From contig JAUCDD010000019.1 of assembly GCA_034675505.1 (NCBI GenBank), positions 1-64,000 of the forward strand: a stretch of DNA of 64,000 nt. The letters are read 5' to 3'. Made by a program: the position numbers and the translations under genes. Below the pieces are notes generated by a model, which made no database searches, was not told the origin of the DNA, and saw nothing but the letters and a program-made list of their open reading frames with translations. Below, piece after piece: positions 38,100 through 46,802 of this stretch. Source of the DNA: Melaminivora sp034675505 (GTDB lineage Bacteria; Pseudomonadota; Gammaproteobacteria; Burkholderiales; Burkholderiaceae_C). The stretch's first letter is position 1; each line of letters opens with the position of its first letter.

Positions 38100-39959
38100 A
38101 TGCCCGAATACCGTTCCAAGACTTCCACCGCCGGCCGCAACATGGCGGGCGCCCGTGCGCTGTGGCGCGCCACCGGCATGAAGGATGCCGACTTCCAGAA
38201 GCCCATCATCGCGGTGGTCAACTCGTTCACGCAGTTCGTGCCCGGCCACGTGCACCTGAAGGACCTGGGCCAGCTGGTGGCGCGCGAGATCGAGGCCGCC
38301 GGCGGCGTGGCCAAGGAGTTCAACACCATCGCCGTGGACGACGGTATCGCCATGGGCCACGACGGCATGCTGTATTCGCTGCCCAGCCGCGAGATCATTG
38401 CCGACAGCGTGGAGTACATGGTGAATGCGCACTGCGCCGACGCCATGGTCTGCATCTCCAATTGCGACAAGATCACCCCCGGCATGCTGATGGCCGCCAT
38501 GCGGCTGAACATCCCGGTGATCTTCGTCTCGGGCGGGCCGATGGAGGCCGGCAAGGCCAAGCTGGCGGTGCCGGGCCAGGCGGCGATGACCTTCACCAAG
38601 AAGCTGGACCTGGTGGATGCCATGGTCATGGCCGCCGACGCCGCAGTGAGTGATGCCGACGTGGCCGAGGTCGAGCGCTCGGCCTGCCCGACCTGCGGCT
38701 CGTGCTCGGGCATGTTCACCGCCAATTCCATGAACTGCCTGACCGAGGCGCTGGGCTTGTCGCTGCCGGGCAATGGCACGCTCCTGGCCACGCACGCCGA
38801 CCGCGAGCAGCTGTTCAAGCGCGCCGGCCGGCGCATCGTGGAGCTCGCGCGCCAGCACTACGAGCAGGACGATGAGCGCATCCTGCCGCGCTCGGTGGGC
38901 CTGCCGGCGTTCGAGAACGCCATCACCCTGGACGTCGCCATGGGCGGCTCCACCAACACCATCCTGCACCTGCTGGCGATCGCGCAGGAGGCGCAAATTC
39001 CCTTCACCATGAAGGACATCGACCGCCTGTCGCTGGTCGTGCCCCAGCTGTGCAAGGTGGCGCCCAACACCGACAAATACCACATCGAGGACGTGCACCG
39101 CGCCGGCGGCATCATGGCCATCCTGGGCGAGCTCGACCGCGCCGGCAAGCTGCACACGGACGTGCCCACGGTGCACGCCAGGACGCTGGGCGAGGCGCTG
39201 GACCAGTGGGACATCACGCGCACGCAGGACGAGGCCGTGCACCGCATGTACATGGCCGGCCCCGGCGGCATCCCCACGCAGGTGGCCTTCAGCCAGGACG
39301 CGCGCTGGCCCAGCCTGGACCTGGACCGCGAGCACGGCTGCATCCGCAGCTACGACCACGCCTACAGCAAGGAGGGCGGGCTGGCGGTGCTGCACGGCAA
39401 CATCGCGCTGGATGGCTGCGTGGTCAAGACGGCCGGTGTCGATGAGTCCATCCTGGTTTTCGAGGGCCCGGCGCATGTGGTCGAGTCGCAGGACGAGGCG
39501 GTGGAGCACATCCTGGCCGACCAGGTGAAGGCGGGCGACGTGGTGGTGGTGCGCTACGAAGGCCCCAAGGGCGGCCCCGGCATGCAGGAGATGCTGTACC
39601 CGACCAGCTACATCAAGTCCAAGGGCCTGGGCAAGTCGTGCGCGCTGCTGACCGATGGGCGCTTCTCCGGCGGCACCTCGGGGCTGTCCATCGGCCACGT
39701 CTCGCCCGAGGCGGCGGCCGGCGGCGCCATCGGCCTGGTGCGAAACGGCGACCGCATCCGCATCGACATCCCGAACCGCACCATCGACGTGCTGGTCAGC
39801 GACGAGGACATGGCGCGCCGCCGCGCCGAGCAAGATGCCAGGGGCTGGAAACCGGCCCAGGCGCGCCCGCGCAAGGTCTCCGCTGCGCTGAAGGCCTACG
39901 CCCTGCTGGTGACGTCGGCCGACAAGGGCGCCGTGCGCGACCTGTCGCTGCTCGATTGA
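38100..39959 (+). CDS. ilvD: dihydroxy-acid dehydratase
   Basis: 619 residues. Dehydrates dihydroxyvalerate and dihydroxymethylvalerate in valine, isoleucine and pantothenate synthesis; an iron-sulfur enzyme. Cluster cysteines are in ISNCDKITPGM and CPTCGSCSGMF. Also seen: DDGIAMGHDGMLYSLPSR, SVGLPAFENAITLDVAMGGSTN, and GRFSGGTSGLSIGHVSPEAA near the C-terminus. Length matches the E. coli-type enzyme. ATG 38100. Its stop overlaps the start of the SDR gene. Confidence 0.97.
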   Translation: MPEYRSKTSTAGRNMAGARALWRATGMKDADFQKPIIAVVNSFTQFVPGHVHLKDLGQLVAREIEAAGGVAKEFNTIAVDDGIAMGHDGMLYSLPSREIIADSVEYMVNAHCADAMVCISNCDKITPGMLMAAMRLNIPVIFVSGGPMEAGKAKLAVPGQAAMTFTKKLDLVDAMVMAADAAVSDADVAEVERSACPTCGSCSGMFTANSMNCLTEALGLSLPGNGTLLATHADREQLFKRAGRRIVELARQHYEQDDERILPRSVGLPAFENAITLDVAMGGSTNTILHLLAIAQEAQIPFTMKDIDRLSLVVPQLCKVAPNTDKYHIEDVHRAGGIMAILGELDRAGKLHTDVPTVHARTLGEALDQWDITRTQDEAVHRMYMAGPGGIPTQVAFSQDARWPSLDLDREHGCIRSYDHAYSKEGGLAVLHGNIALDGCVVKTAGVDESILVFEGPAHVVESQDEAVEHILADQVKAGDVVVVRYEGPKGGPGMQEMLYPTSYIKSKGLGKSCALLTDGRFSGGTSGLSIGHVSPEAAAGGAIGLVRNGDRIRIDIPNRTIDVLVSDEDMARRRAEQDARGWKPAQARPRKVSAALKAYALLVTSADKGAVRDLSLLD

Positions 39960-40697
39960 GCGCCGCGCCCGTCGCGCTGGTCACCGGCTCCACCTCGGGC
40001 ATAGGCGCGGCCGTCGCGCGGCGCCTGGCGCACGAGGGCTACGCGGTCATCGTGCATTCCCGCAGCTCGGTGCAGGCCGGGCAGGCGCTGGCCGCCGAGC
40101 TGGGCAGCGCGGCCTATGTGCAGGCCGACCTGGCGGTGGACGCCGACCGCGTGCGCCTGGTGCGCGAGGCCGTGGCGGCCTGGGGTCGGCTGGACGTGCT
40201 GGTGAACAACGCCGGCATCAGCCGCGTGGTGCCCCACGACGACCTGCTGGCGGCCACGCCGCAACTGTGGCAGGAGCTGCACGAGGTCAACGTGATCGCG
40301 CCCTTCCGCCTGGTGGCCGAGGCGCGCGCCGCGCTGGAGGCGGCGGCGCAGCGGGGGCGTGCCGGCAGCGTCATCAACATCAGCTCGCATGCCGGCGTGC
40401 GGCCCCGGGGCGCCTCCATTCCCTACGCCGCCTCCAAGGCCGCGCTCAACCACATGACGCGGCTGCTGGCGCGCACGCTGGCGCCGCACATCCGCGTGAA
40501 CGCGGTGGCGCCGGGGTTGGTGGATACGCCGCTGACCGCCGACTGGACGCACGCCCAGGCGCTGTGGCGCGAGCAAGTCCCCCATGCGGCGCGCGGCGCA
40601 GCCGGCCGACGTGGCCCAGGCCGTGTCGATGCTGGCCGCCAGCGCCTACCTGACGGGCGAAGTCCTGCTGCTGGACGGCGGGCTGAACCTCGCCTGA
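39956..40697 (+). pseudogene. short-chain dehydrogenase/reductase, one-base frameshift near 3' end
   Basis: NAD(P)-dependent reductase of the SDR family. Start at TTG 39956, overlapping the ilvD stop. The N-terminal cofactor motif VTGSTSGIGAAVARRLA, NNAGIS, and the catalytic SYK-type set ISSHAGV... IPYAASKAALNHM are intact, as is NAVAPGLVDTPLT. After WREQVP the frame shifts: the conserved ending MRRAAQPADVAQAVSMLAA... YLTGEVLLLDGGLNLA lies in the next frame. One extra C in the run at 40579-40583 explains it. Corrected length about 246 residues. Active site is unaffected; substrate unknown. As sequenced the C-terminus would be altered. Likely sequencing error. Confidence 0.8.
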
Positions 40698-40700
40698 GCA

Positions 40701-40860
40701 GGCGTGAGCGAACACTACATGCCCGCCCTGAGCGCCCCAGGCCGCACGCCCGGCGATGCAAGTGCACGCTGCAAGCCCGCGCTACGGCTGTGCTTTGCGC
40801 CTTGAGCGGACAGCTTGCGGCACTCCTTTCGGGCCCGCGGGATTCATCCGCACCTTCTGA
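40701..40860 (+). repeat. 160-bp dispersed repeat, copy B (upstream of thioesterase)
   Basis: Runs from GGCGTGAGCGAAC to GCACCTTCTGA and matches 32844-33003 along its length at about four bases in five. It ends 17 bases before the thioesterase ATG; reading frames across it are chance. Confidence 0.75.
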
Positions 40861-40877
40861 CGAGAGACTGGACAACC

Positions 40878-41303
40878 ATGAGTGATTCCTACCAGCGCAT
40901 CGCCGCCAGCTTCGGCGCCCAGGGCCTGATGGCCACGCTGGGCGCGCGCCTGGTGCAGGTGGCGGACGGCGAGGTGCAGATCGAACTGCCGTTCTCGCCC
41001 GCCCTGTCGCAGCAGCACGGCTACGTGCACGCCGGCGCCATCACCAGCGTGGTCGACAGCGCCTGCGGCTATGCCGCGCTGACGCGCGGGCCGGCTGGCT
41101 GCGAGGTGGTGACGGCCGAGTTCAAGACCAACTTCCTGCGCCCGGCCATCGGCGAGCGCTTCGTCGCCGTGGGGCGCGTGGTCAACGCCGGTCGGCAGCT
41201 GGCGGTGGTGACCGGCGAGGTGCTGGCGCACACCGCCGGCGGCGCCGAACCCAAGGTGGTGGCGCTGATGCAGGCCACCATGGTCTATGTGCAGCCGCGC
41301 TGA
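40878..41303 (+). CDS. PaaI-family thioesterase (hotdog fold)
   Basis: 141 residues. Family members hydrolyse acyl-CoA thioesters. ATG 40878 fits the family start (MSDSYQRIAASFGAQGLM). The hotdog core includes QQHGYVHAGAITSVVDSACGYAALT, with the His/Gly/Asp (or Glu) cluster at the active site, and FKTNFLRPAIGERFVAVGRV. The reading frame continues upstream into the 160-bp repeat, but there is no reason to use an earlier start. Substrate not predictable. Confidence 0.86.
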   Translation: MSDSYQRIAASFGAQGLMATLGARLVQVADGEVQIELPFSPALSQQHGYVHAGAITSVVDSACGYAALTRGPAGCEVVTAEFKTNFLRPAIGERFVAVGRVVNAGRQLAVVTGEVLAHTAGGAEPKVVALMQATMVYVQPR

Positions 41304-41315
41304 CACCGGCCGGCC

Positions 41316-41374
41316 TTGCTATCGTCTGAATAGCACAATGCCATTGCACGGCGCCGGCAGGCGGCCCCAAACCC
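41316..41374 (+). repeat. dispersed hairpin repeat, copy 7
   Basis: TTGCTATCGTCTGAATAGC, spacer, core CGGCGCCGGCA, tail GCGGCCCCAAACCC. It ends exactly at the MFS start codon. Confidence 0.76.
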
Positions 41375-42547
41375 ATGAAAACGGCTGACGCCGCGCGCCT
41401 GCGCGTGCTGCTGGCGGGCGTGGCCTCGCTGATCCTGACCATAGGCCTGGCGCGCTTTGCCTACACGCCGCTGCTGCCGGTGATGCGCGAGCAGGCCGGG
41501 CTGTCGTACCTGGCGGGCGGCTGGCTGGCGGCGGCCAACTACGCCGGCTACATCGCCGGGGCGCTGATCGCCGCCGTCACCGGCGACATGGCGCGCAAGT
41601 ACCGCTACTACCGCTGGGGGCTGGTGGCGGCCGTGCTCAGCACCGCCGCCATGGGGCTGACCGACGACGTGCTGGCCTGGGCGCTGCTGCGCTTCGTGGG
41701 CGGCATGTCCAGCAGCGCCGGCATGCTGCTGGCCTCGGGCCTGGTGCTGAACTGGCTGATGCGCCAGCAGCACAAGCCGGTGCTGGGCCTGCATTTCACC
41801 GGCCTGGGGCTGGGCATTGCCGTGTCGGGCCTGGCGGCAGGTGCGCTGGCGCGGCTGCCCTGGTCGGGCCAGTGGCTGGCGCTGGGGCTGCTGGGGCTGG
41901 TGTTCTTCGTGCCGGCGTGGCGCTGGATGCCGCAGCCTGCCGCCGCTGCCGCGCCGGCGCCGGGCGGCCCGGGAGCGGCAGGCGCCGCACCGCCGGCGCC
42001 TTCGCGCCGCTGGCTGGCGCTCTTGATGGCGACCTATTTCTGCGCCGGCTTCGGCTACGTGGTCAGCGCCACTTTCATCGTCGATATCGTCGAGAAGATG
42101 CCGCTCATGGCCGGGCGCGGGGCACTGGTGTGGATCGTCATCGGGCTGGCGGCCATTCCGTCCAGCCTGCTGTGGGACCGCGCCGCCGCCGCGCTTGGCC
42201 AGGTGCCGGCGCTGCTGCTGGCCTACGGCCTGCAGACCGTGTCCATCGTGCTGCCGGCCGTCAGCGGCGCGCCGCTGTGGAATTTGCTGAGCAGCGTGCT
42301 GTATGGCGGCACCTTTGCCGGCATCGTCAGCCTGACGCTGGCGCTGATCGGCCGGCGCTACCCGGACAACCCCTCCAAGGCCATGGCGCGCCTGACGCTC
42401 AGCTACGGCGCGGCGCAGGTCATCGCGCCCGCCATGACGGGCGCCATCGCCGCGGCCACCGGCAGCTATGCCGGCGCGCTGGCGGCCACCGCCGCCGTGA
42501 TGCTGGTGGGCATGGCGCTGCTGCTGGCGCTGCGCCGCGCCGAATAA
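41375..42547 (+). CDS. YbfB/YjiJ family MFS transporter
   Basis: 390 residues with about twelve hydrophobic segments in two six-helix halves; a Pro/Ala-rich cytosolic loop (AAAAAPAPGGPGAAGAAPPAP) separates them at about 185-210. The N-terminus LILTIGLARFAYTPLLPVM is the signature of the YbfB/YjiJ group. Substrate unknown. ATG 41375 follows repeat copy 7 with no separate ribosome site visible, so the copy may affect translation. Confidence 0.85.
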   Translation: MKTADAARLRVLLAGVASLILTIGLARFAYTPLLPVMREQAGLSYLAGGWLAAANYAGYIAGALIAAVTGDMARKYRYYRWGLVAAVLSTAAMGLTDDVLAWALLRFVGGMSSSAGMLLASGLVLNWLMRQQHKPVLGLHFTGLGLGIAVSGLAAGALARLPWSGQWLALGLLGLVFFVPAWRWMPQPAAAAAPAPGGPGAAGAAPPAPSRRWLALLMATYFCAGFGYVVSATFIVDIVEKMPLMAGRGALVWIVIGLAAIPSSLLWDRAAAALGQVPALLLAYGLQTVSIVLPAVSGAPLWNLLSSVLYGGTFAGIVSLTLALIGRRYPDNPSKAMARLTLSYGAAQVIAPAMTGAIAAATGSYAGALAATAAVMLVGMALLLALRRAE

Positions 42548-42590
42548 AAATGGGGGTCAGATTCCAATTCCCGGACGCCTGGCTCGTGGT

Positions 42591-42656
42591 GTGCTATCTG
42601 ATGTGTAGCAAACTATCACCGGCTGGCGCCGGCAAGCCTCGGATTTTGATCAAAAC
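42591..42656 (+). repeat. dispersed hairpin repeat, copy 8
   Basis: GTGCTATCTGATGTGTAGC, spacer AAACTATCACC, core CTGGCGCCGGCA, tail GGATTTTGATCAAAAC. It lies in the gap after the MFS gene. Confidence 0.76.
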
Positions 42657-42693
42657 TCGGTGGTGAGGGCCCAATTCCTGCTGTGTGGCCGAT

Positions 42694-42758
42694 GTGCTAT
42701 TCAAAAAATAGCAAACTATCGCCATTGGACGCCGGCATGGGCCTGTTTTGGTTAAAAA
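42694..42758 (+). repeat. dispersed hairpin repeat, copy 9
   Basis: GTGCTATTCAAAAAATAGC, spacer AAACTATCGCC, core TGGACGCCGGCA, tail CTGTTTTGGTTAAAA. Tandem partner of copy 8, about 38 bases away and the most similar pair in the window. Confidence 0.76.
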
Positions 42759-42806
42759 GACGGTGGCAAGCACCCGCCAGGCACCCGCCAGGGCGCTGGC
42801 CCCGCA

Positions 42807-43292
42807 TCAGCCCGGCGCCTGGCCGTCGCCCAGCTGGCTTTGCAGGTAGTTCTGCAGGCCCAGCTGCTCGATCAGCGACAGCTGCTTTTCCAGCCAGTAG
42901 GCGTGGTCTTCCTCGGTGTCGCGCAGCTGTGCCAGCAGCATGGCACGGCTGACGTAGTCGCGCTGGCGCTCGCACAGGGCGATGGCCTCGCGCAGGTTCT
43001 GGCGCACGCGGTATTCGGTATCCAGGTCGATGCGCAGCATCTGCGGCACCGTCTGGCCCGGCGTGAAGGCGTCGGGGCGCATGTCGGGCCTGCCGCCCAG
43101 CATCAGGATGCGGCGCAGGATGGCGTCGGCGTGCTGGGTTTCCTCCTGCATCTCGTGGTCGATGCGCGCGTACAGGCGGGCGAAGCCCTGGTCTTCGTAC
43201 TGGCGCGAATGGATGAAGTACTGGTCGCGCGCGGCCAGCTCGCCGCGCAGCAGGGCGTTCAGGCAGTCGAGGATGTCGGGGTGGCCTTGCAT
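42807..43292 (-). CDS. bfr: bacterioferritin-like protein without the usual haem Met
   Basis: 161 residues. Iron storage; forms 24-mer cages with a di-iron site per subunit. Ligands by E. coli numbering: Glu18, Glu51, His54, Glu93/94, Glu127 and His130 are all present. Position 52, where Met binds haem between subunits, is Thr (HEMQEETQH). So this chain alone would not bind haem in the normal way; a Met-containing partner chain may exist elsewhere. ATG 43292. The gene is 54 bases after kdpE with no shared function. Identification is sure; role as a haem-free type is inference. Confidence 0.88.
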   Translation of the reverse strand: MQGHPDILDCLNALLRGELAARDQYFIHSRQYEDQGFARLYARIDHEMQEETQHADAILRRILMLGGRPDMRPDAFTPGQTVPQMLRIDLDTEYRVRQNLREAIALCERQRDYVSRAMLLAQLRDTEEDHAYWLEKQLSLIEQLGLQNYLQSQLGDGQAPG

Positions 43293-43346
43293 GGGGCGCC
43301 TTGTCGTTGTCGTGCGAAAGGCCCGAGTATCGCCCGCCGCCCGGCG

Positions 43347-44039
43347 TCAGGGCACGAAGCGGTAGCCGATGCCGGTCTCGGTCAGCAGGTGGCGCGGGCG
43401 CGCCGGGTCGTCCTCGAGTTTCTTGCGCAGGTTGGCCAGGTGGACCCGCACGTAGTGCGTGTCCTCGGCATGGCCGGGGCCCCAGACGGCTTGCAGCAGC
43501 TGCCTGTGGGTGACCACGCGGTCGGGCTGGCTGGCCAGGTGGGTCAGCAGGCGGTATTCGATGGGCGTGAGGTGCAGCGGCTCGCCGGCGCGCGTGACGC
43601 TGCGGCGCACGAAGTCGATGAGCACGGTGCCAAAGCGCAGCTCGGGCTCGCCGGCGGGGCTGCGCGCGGCGTGGCGGCGCAGCTGGGCGCGCACGCGCGC
43701 CAGCAGCTCGCCGGCGCCGAAGGGCTTGACCAGGTAGTCGTCCGCCCCGGCGTCCAGCGCGGCGATCTTGTCGCTTTCGGCCGTGCGCGCCGACAGCACC
43801 ACGATGGGCAGCTCGGACCACTGGCGCAGGTCGCGCACCAGCTCGACGCCGTCGCCATCGGGCAGGCCCAAGTCCAGCACCAGCGCATCGGGGCGGCGCG
43901 TGCCGGCCTCGATCAGCCCGCGCTGCAGGGTCGCCGCCTCGAACACTTCGTGGCCTTCGCTCTCCAGCGCCAGGCGCACGAAGCGGCGGATGTCGGCTTC
44001 GTCCTCGACGATCAGGATGCGGGTGCGGGGCGGGGTCAT
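43347..44039 (-). CDS. kdpE: KdpE response regulator
   Basis: 230 residues, OmpR/PhoB class. Activates kdpFABC when phosphorylated by KdpD. Receiver domain with acidic pocket (LIVEDEADIR), phospho-acceptor Asp in LVLDLGLPDGDG near residue 56, and KPF switch Lys; winged-helix DNA-binding domain from about 135 on (HLTPIEYRLLTHLA ... VRVHLANLRKKLEDD). Start overlaps the kdpD stop (ATGA), so the two-component pair is coupled. Confidence 0.95.
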   Translation of the reverse strand: MTPPRTRILIVEDEADIRRFVRLALESEGHEVFEAATLQRGLIEAGTRRPDALVLDLGLPDGDGVELVRDLRQWSELPIVVLSARTAESDKIAALDAGADDYLVKPFGAGELLARVRAQLRRHAARSPAGEPELRFGTVLIDFVRRSVTRAGEPLHLTPIEYRLLTHLASQPDRVVTHRQLLQAVWGPGHAEDTHYVRVHLANLRKKLEDDPARPRHLLTETGIGYRFVP

Positions 44040-46777
44040 GGGGGGGTGCTTGCGGGCGTTGCCTGGCCACTGCCGTCATCCAGCGGCGGCTGGCCGACGG
44101 GCAGGCGGATGGTAAAGCGTGCGCCGCAGGCACGGTCGCCGTCCATCCGGCTGGCGCCTTCGATGCGGCCGCCGTGCGCCTGCACGATGGCGCGGCAGAT
44201 GCCCAGGCCCAGGCCGACGCCCGGGGTGGCGCTTTCGCGCGTGCCGCGCTCGAATTTCTCGAACACCGCCTCCTCGCGGCCCGGCGGCAAGCCGGGGCCG
44301 TGGTCGTCCAGCGTGATCACGACCTCGGCGCCGTCGAGCGTGGCGCGCAGCTCCAGCGGCGTGCCGTCGGGGGTGTACTTGACGGCGTTCTCCAGCAGGT
44401 TGACGAACACGCGCTCCATCAGCGCGGCGTCCAGGTGCATCAGGGGCAGGTCGCCGGCCAGGTGGGTGGCCACGGCGCGCCCCGCCAGCGAGCCCGAGCA
44501 GGTGGCGATGGCGCTGCCCACCACTTCTTCCAGCGGCAGCCAGGCGCCGTTGAGCTGCACCTCGGCCACCTCCAGCCGCGCCATGTCCAGCAGGTTGTTG
44601 ACCTGCGCGTTCATGCGCAGCGCCGAGCTGCGGATGGCCTGCGCGACCTCGGTTTGCTGGGGGGCCAGGGGCGGCTGGGTCAGCGTCAGCGTGTCCGCCA
44701 GGCCGACCATGGCGGCCAGCGGCGTGCGCAGGTCGTGCGAGATGGCCGCCAGCAGGGAGTTGCGCAGGCGCTCGGACTCCATGTGGACGGTGCTTTGCTG
44801 GGCCACCTGCACGTAGTGGATGCGCTCCAGCGAGATCGCCAGCAGCGAGGCGCAGGTGTCCAGCAGCTGGCGCTGCTCGGGCGCCAGCGAGGTGCTTTGC
44901 GCCAGCTGCACGGCCAGCACGCCGCGCCGGCGCATCGGCGCGTCCAGCGGCAGCACCAGGCAGGCGCTGGCGGGCAGCGTGTTGGTGCCGCGCCCGGCGG
45001 GCTCGCCCTTGTCGAAGCTCCACTGCGCCACGCCGAGGTCGAGCTCGGCGTCCGCGCCCGCCTGCAGCACCAGCGTGCCGTCGTCGGCCATGGTCAGCAG
45101 GGCCGAGCGCGCGCCGAACTCGCCGCGCAGGAAGCGCGCCCCGATCTCGGCCACCTGCTCGGGCAGCAGCGCCGCCGACAGCTCGCGCGACATCTGGTAG
45201 AGCCCGCGCACGCGGCGCTCGCGCTCGCCGGCGGCCTGTGCCTGGGCGCGCAGCCCGGCCGTGAGGTGGCCGATGACCAGCGCCACCACCAGCATCACCC
45301 CGAAGGTGACCAGGTACTGCACGTCGCTCACCGCCAGCGACAGGCGCGGCGGCACGAAGAAGAAGTCGAACAGTGCCACCCCCAGCAGCGCCGCCAGCAC
45401 CGCCGGCGCGCGCCCGTGGCGCAGCGCCACGACCACCACCACCAGCAGGAACAGCATCACGATGTTGGTCAGCTCCAGCACGCCCGCCAGGGGCAGCGCC
45501 AGCAGCGCCAGCATCAGGCACGAGATGGCGGCAAAGGCGTAGCCGACCCAGTTGCTGCGTGACGAGGCGCCACTGCGCAGGGGCCGGATGTCGGCCTGGC
45601 GCTCCACCTTGGACACCGCCACCTGCAGCACGTCGAGCTCGGATGCGACGCGGCCCACCTGCTCGTCCAGCGGCCGCTGCCAGGGCCAGCGGCGCCGGCT
45701 GCGGCCCAGCACCAGGCGCGACAGGTTGTGCTGGCGGGCGTAGCCGGCCAGCGCCGGCGCCAGCTCGGGCGCCGACAGCGTGGCCGTGGTGGCGCCCAGC
45801 TCCTGCGCCAGGCGCAGCGCGCGCAGCGCCTGCTCGCGCGCGGCCTCGCCCAGGCGCTGGCCCGGCACGTCCACGAACACGGCGTGCCAGGGCACGTCCA
45901 GCTGCGCTGCCAGGCGGGCGGTGCGGCGCACCACGTTCTCGCCGCCGCCCAGGGGCCCGATGGCGGCCAGCAGCGCCTCGCGCGTGGACCACACGGGCTG
46001 TTCGCCGCCGCCGGGGGTGGCGCGCCGCCAGTGCTGGATCTGGGTGTCGGCGCGGTCGGCCGCGCGGCGCAGCACCAGCTCGCGCAGCGCGATCAGGTTG
46101 CCCTTGCGAAAGAAGTTGGCGGCGGCGCGCTCGGCCTGTTGCGGCACGTACACCTTGCCGGAGGCCAGGCGCGCCAGCAGCTCGTCGGGCGGCAGGTCCA
46201 CCACCACCAGCTCGTCGGCGGCGTCCAGCACGTGGTCGGGCACGGTTTCCCATACGCGCACGCCGGTGATGTCGCCCACGATGTCGTTCAGGCTCTCCAG
46301 GTGCTGCACGTTCATCGTGCTCCACACGTCGATGCCGGCGGCCAGCAGCTCCAGCGCGTCCTGCCAGCGCTTGGGGTGGCGCGAGCCGGGCGCGTTGCTG
46401 TGCGCCAGCTCGTCCAGCAGCACCAGCGGGGGCCGGGCCTGGCCGGCGTGGGCCAGGCCGAAGGCCAGCGCGGCGTCGAGGTCGAACTCGTCCAGCACGC
46501 GCTCGCGGTAGGGCACGGCCTTGAGCGGCAGGCGCGGCAGGCCCTCGGCCACGGCCTCGGTCTCGGCGCGGCCGTGGGTTTCGACCAGGCCCACCACCAG
46601 CGGCACGCCCTGGCCCTGCGCCGCGCGCGCGGCCGACAGCATGGCGTAGGTCTTGCCGACCCCGGCCGAGGCGCCAAAGAACACCTTCAGCCGGCCGCGC
46701 CGGGCCTGCGCTTCCTCGTAGCGCGCCTGGGCCAGCAGGGCATCGGGGTCGGGGCGGTGGTCAGCAGGCAGGGGCAT
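44036..46777 (-). CDS. kdpD: KdpD sensor histidine kinase
   Basis: 913 residues. Senses potassium limitation and turgor. Order of parts: N-terminal KdpD domain with Walker A GASAGVGKT near residue 38 and Walker B VLLDELAHSN; USP-like domain (about 255-380); four membrane helices in the middle (about 415-510); GAF-like domain; then kinase core with ISHDLRTPLAAM (phospho-acceptor His), N-box NLLENAVKYT, and GVGLGLGICRAIV. ATG 46777 is 26 bases after kdpB. All kinase motifs intact. Confidence 0.96.
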   Translation of the reverse strand: MPLPADHRPDPDALLAQARYEEAQARRGRLKVFFGASAGVGKTYAMLSAARAAQGQGVPLVVGLVETHGRAETEAVAEGLPRLPLKAVPYRERVLDEFDLDAALAFGLAHAGQARPPLVLLDELAHSNAPGSRHPKRWQDALELLAAGIDVWSTMNVQHLESLNDIVGDITGVRVWETVPDHVLDAADELVVVDLPPDELLARLASGKVYVPQQAERAAANFFRKGNLIALRELVLRRAADRADTQIQHWRRATPGGGEQPVWSTREALLAAIGPLGGGENVVRRTARLAAQLDVPWHAVFVDVPGQRLGEAAREQALRALRLAQELGATTATLSAPELAPALAGYARQHNLSRLVLGRSRRRWPWQRPLDEQVGRVASELDVLQVAVSKVERQADIRPLRSGASSRSNWVGYAFAAISCLMLALLALPLAGVLELTNIVMLFLLVVVVVALRHGRAPAVLAALLGVALFDFFFVPPRLSLAVSDVQYLVTFGVMLVVALVIGHLTAGLRAQAQAAGERERRVRGLYQMSRELSAALLPEQVAEIGARFLRGEFGARSALLTMADDGTLVLQAGADAELDLGVAQWSFDKGEPAGRGTNTLPASACLVLPLDAPMRRRGVLAVQLAQSTSLAPEQRQLLDTCASLLAISLERIHYVQVAQQSTVHMESERLRNSLLAAISHDLRTPLAAMVGLADTLTLTQPPLAPQQTEVAQAIRSSALRMNAQVNNLLDMARLEVAEVQLNGAWLPLEEVVGSAIATCSGSLAGRAVATHLAGDLPLMHLDAALMERVFVNLLENAVKYTPDGTPLELRATLDGAEVVITLDDHGPGLPPGREEAVFEKFERGTRESATPGVGLGLGICRAIVQAHGGRIEGASRMDGDRACGARFTIRLPVGQPPLDDGSGQATPASTPP

Positions 46778-46802
46778 GGGCGTTTCGGGTGGTGGCGCCA
46801 GC

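Noticed and set aside
40815..40877. N-terminal extension of the thioesterase (MRHSFRARGIHPHLL...)
   Set aside because: It is read through the 160-bp repeat; a similar peptide appears before lon, so it comes from the repeat, not the gene.
42541..42806. Short frames between the MFS and bacterioferritin genes
   Set aside because: They run over repeat copies 8 and 9; no ribosome site or recognisable product.
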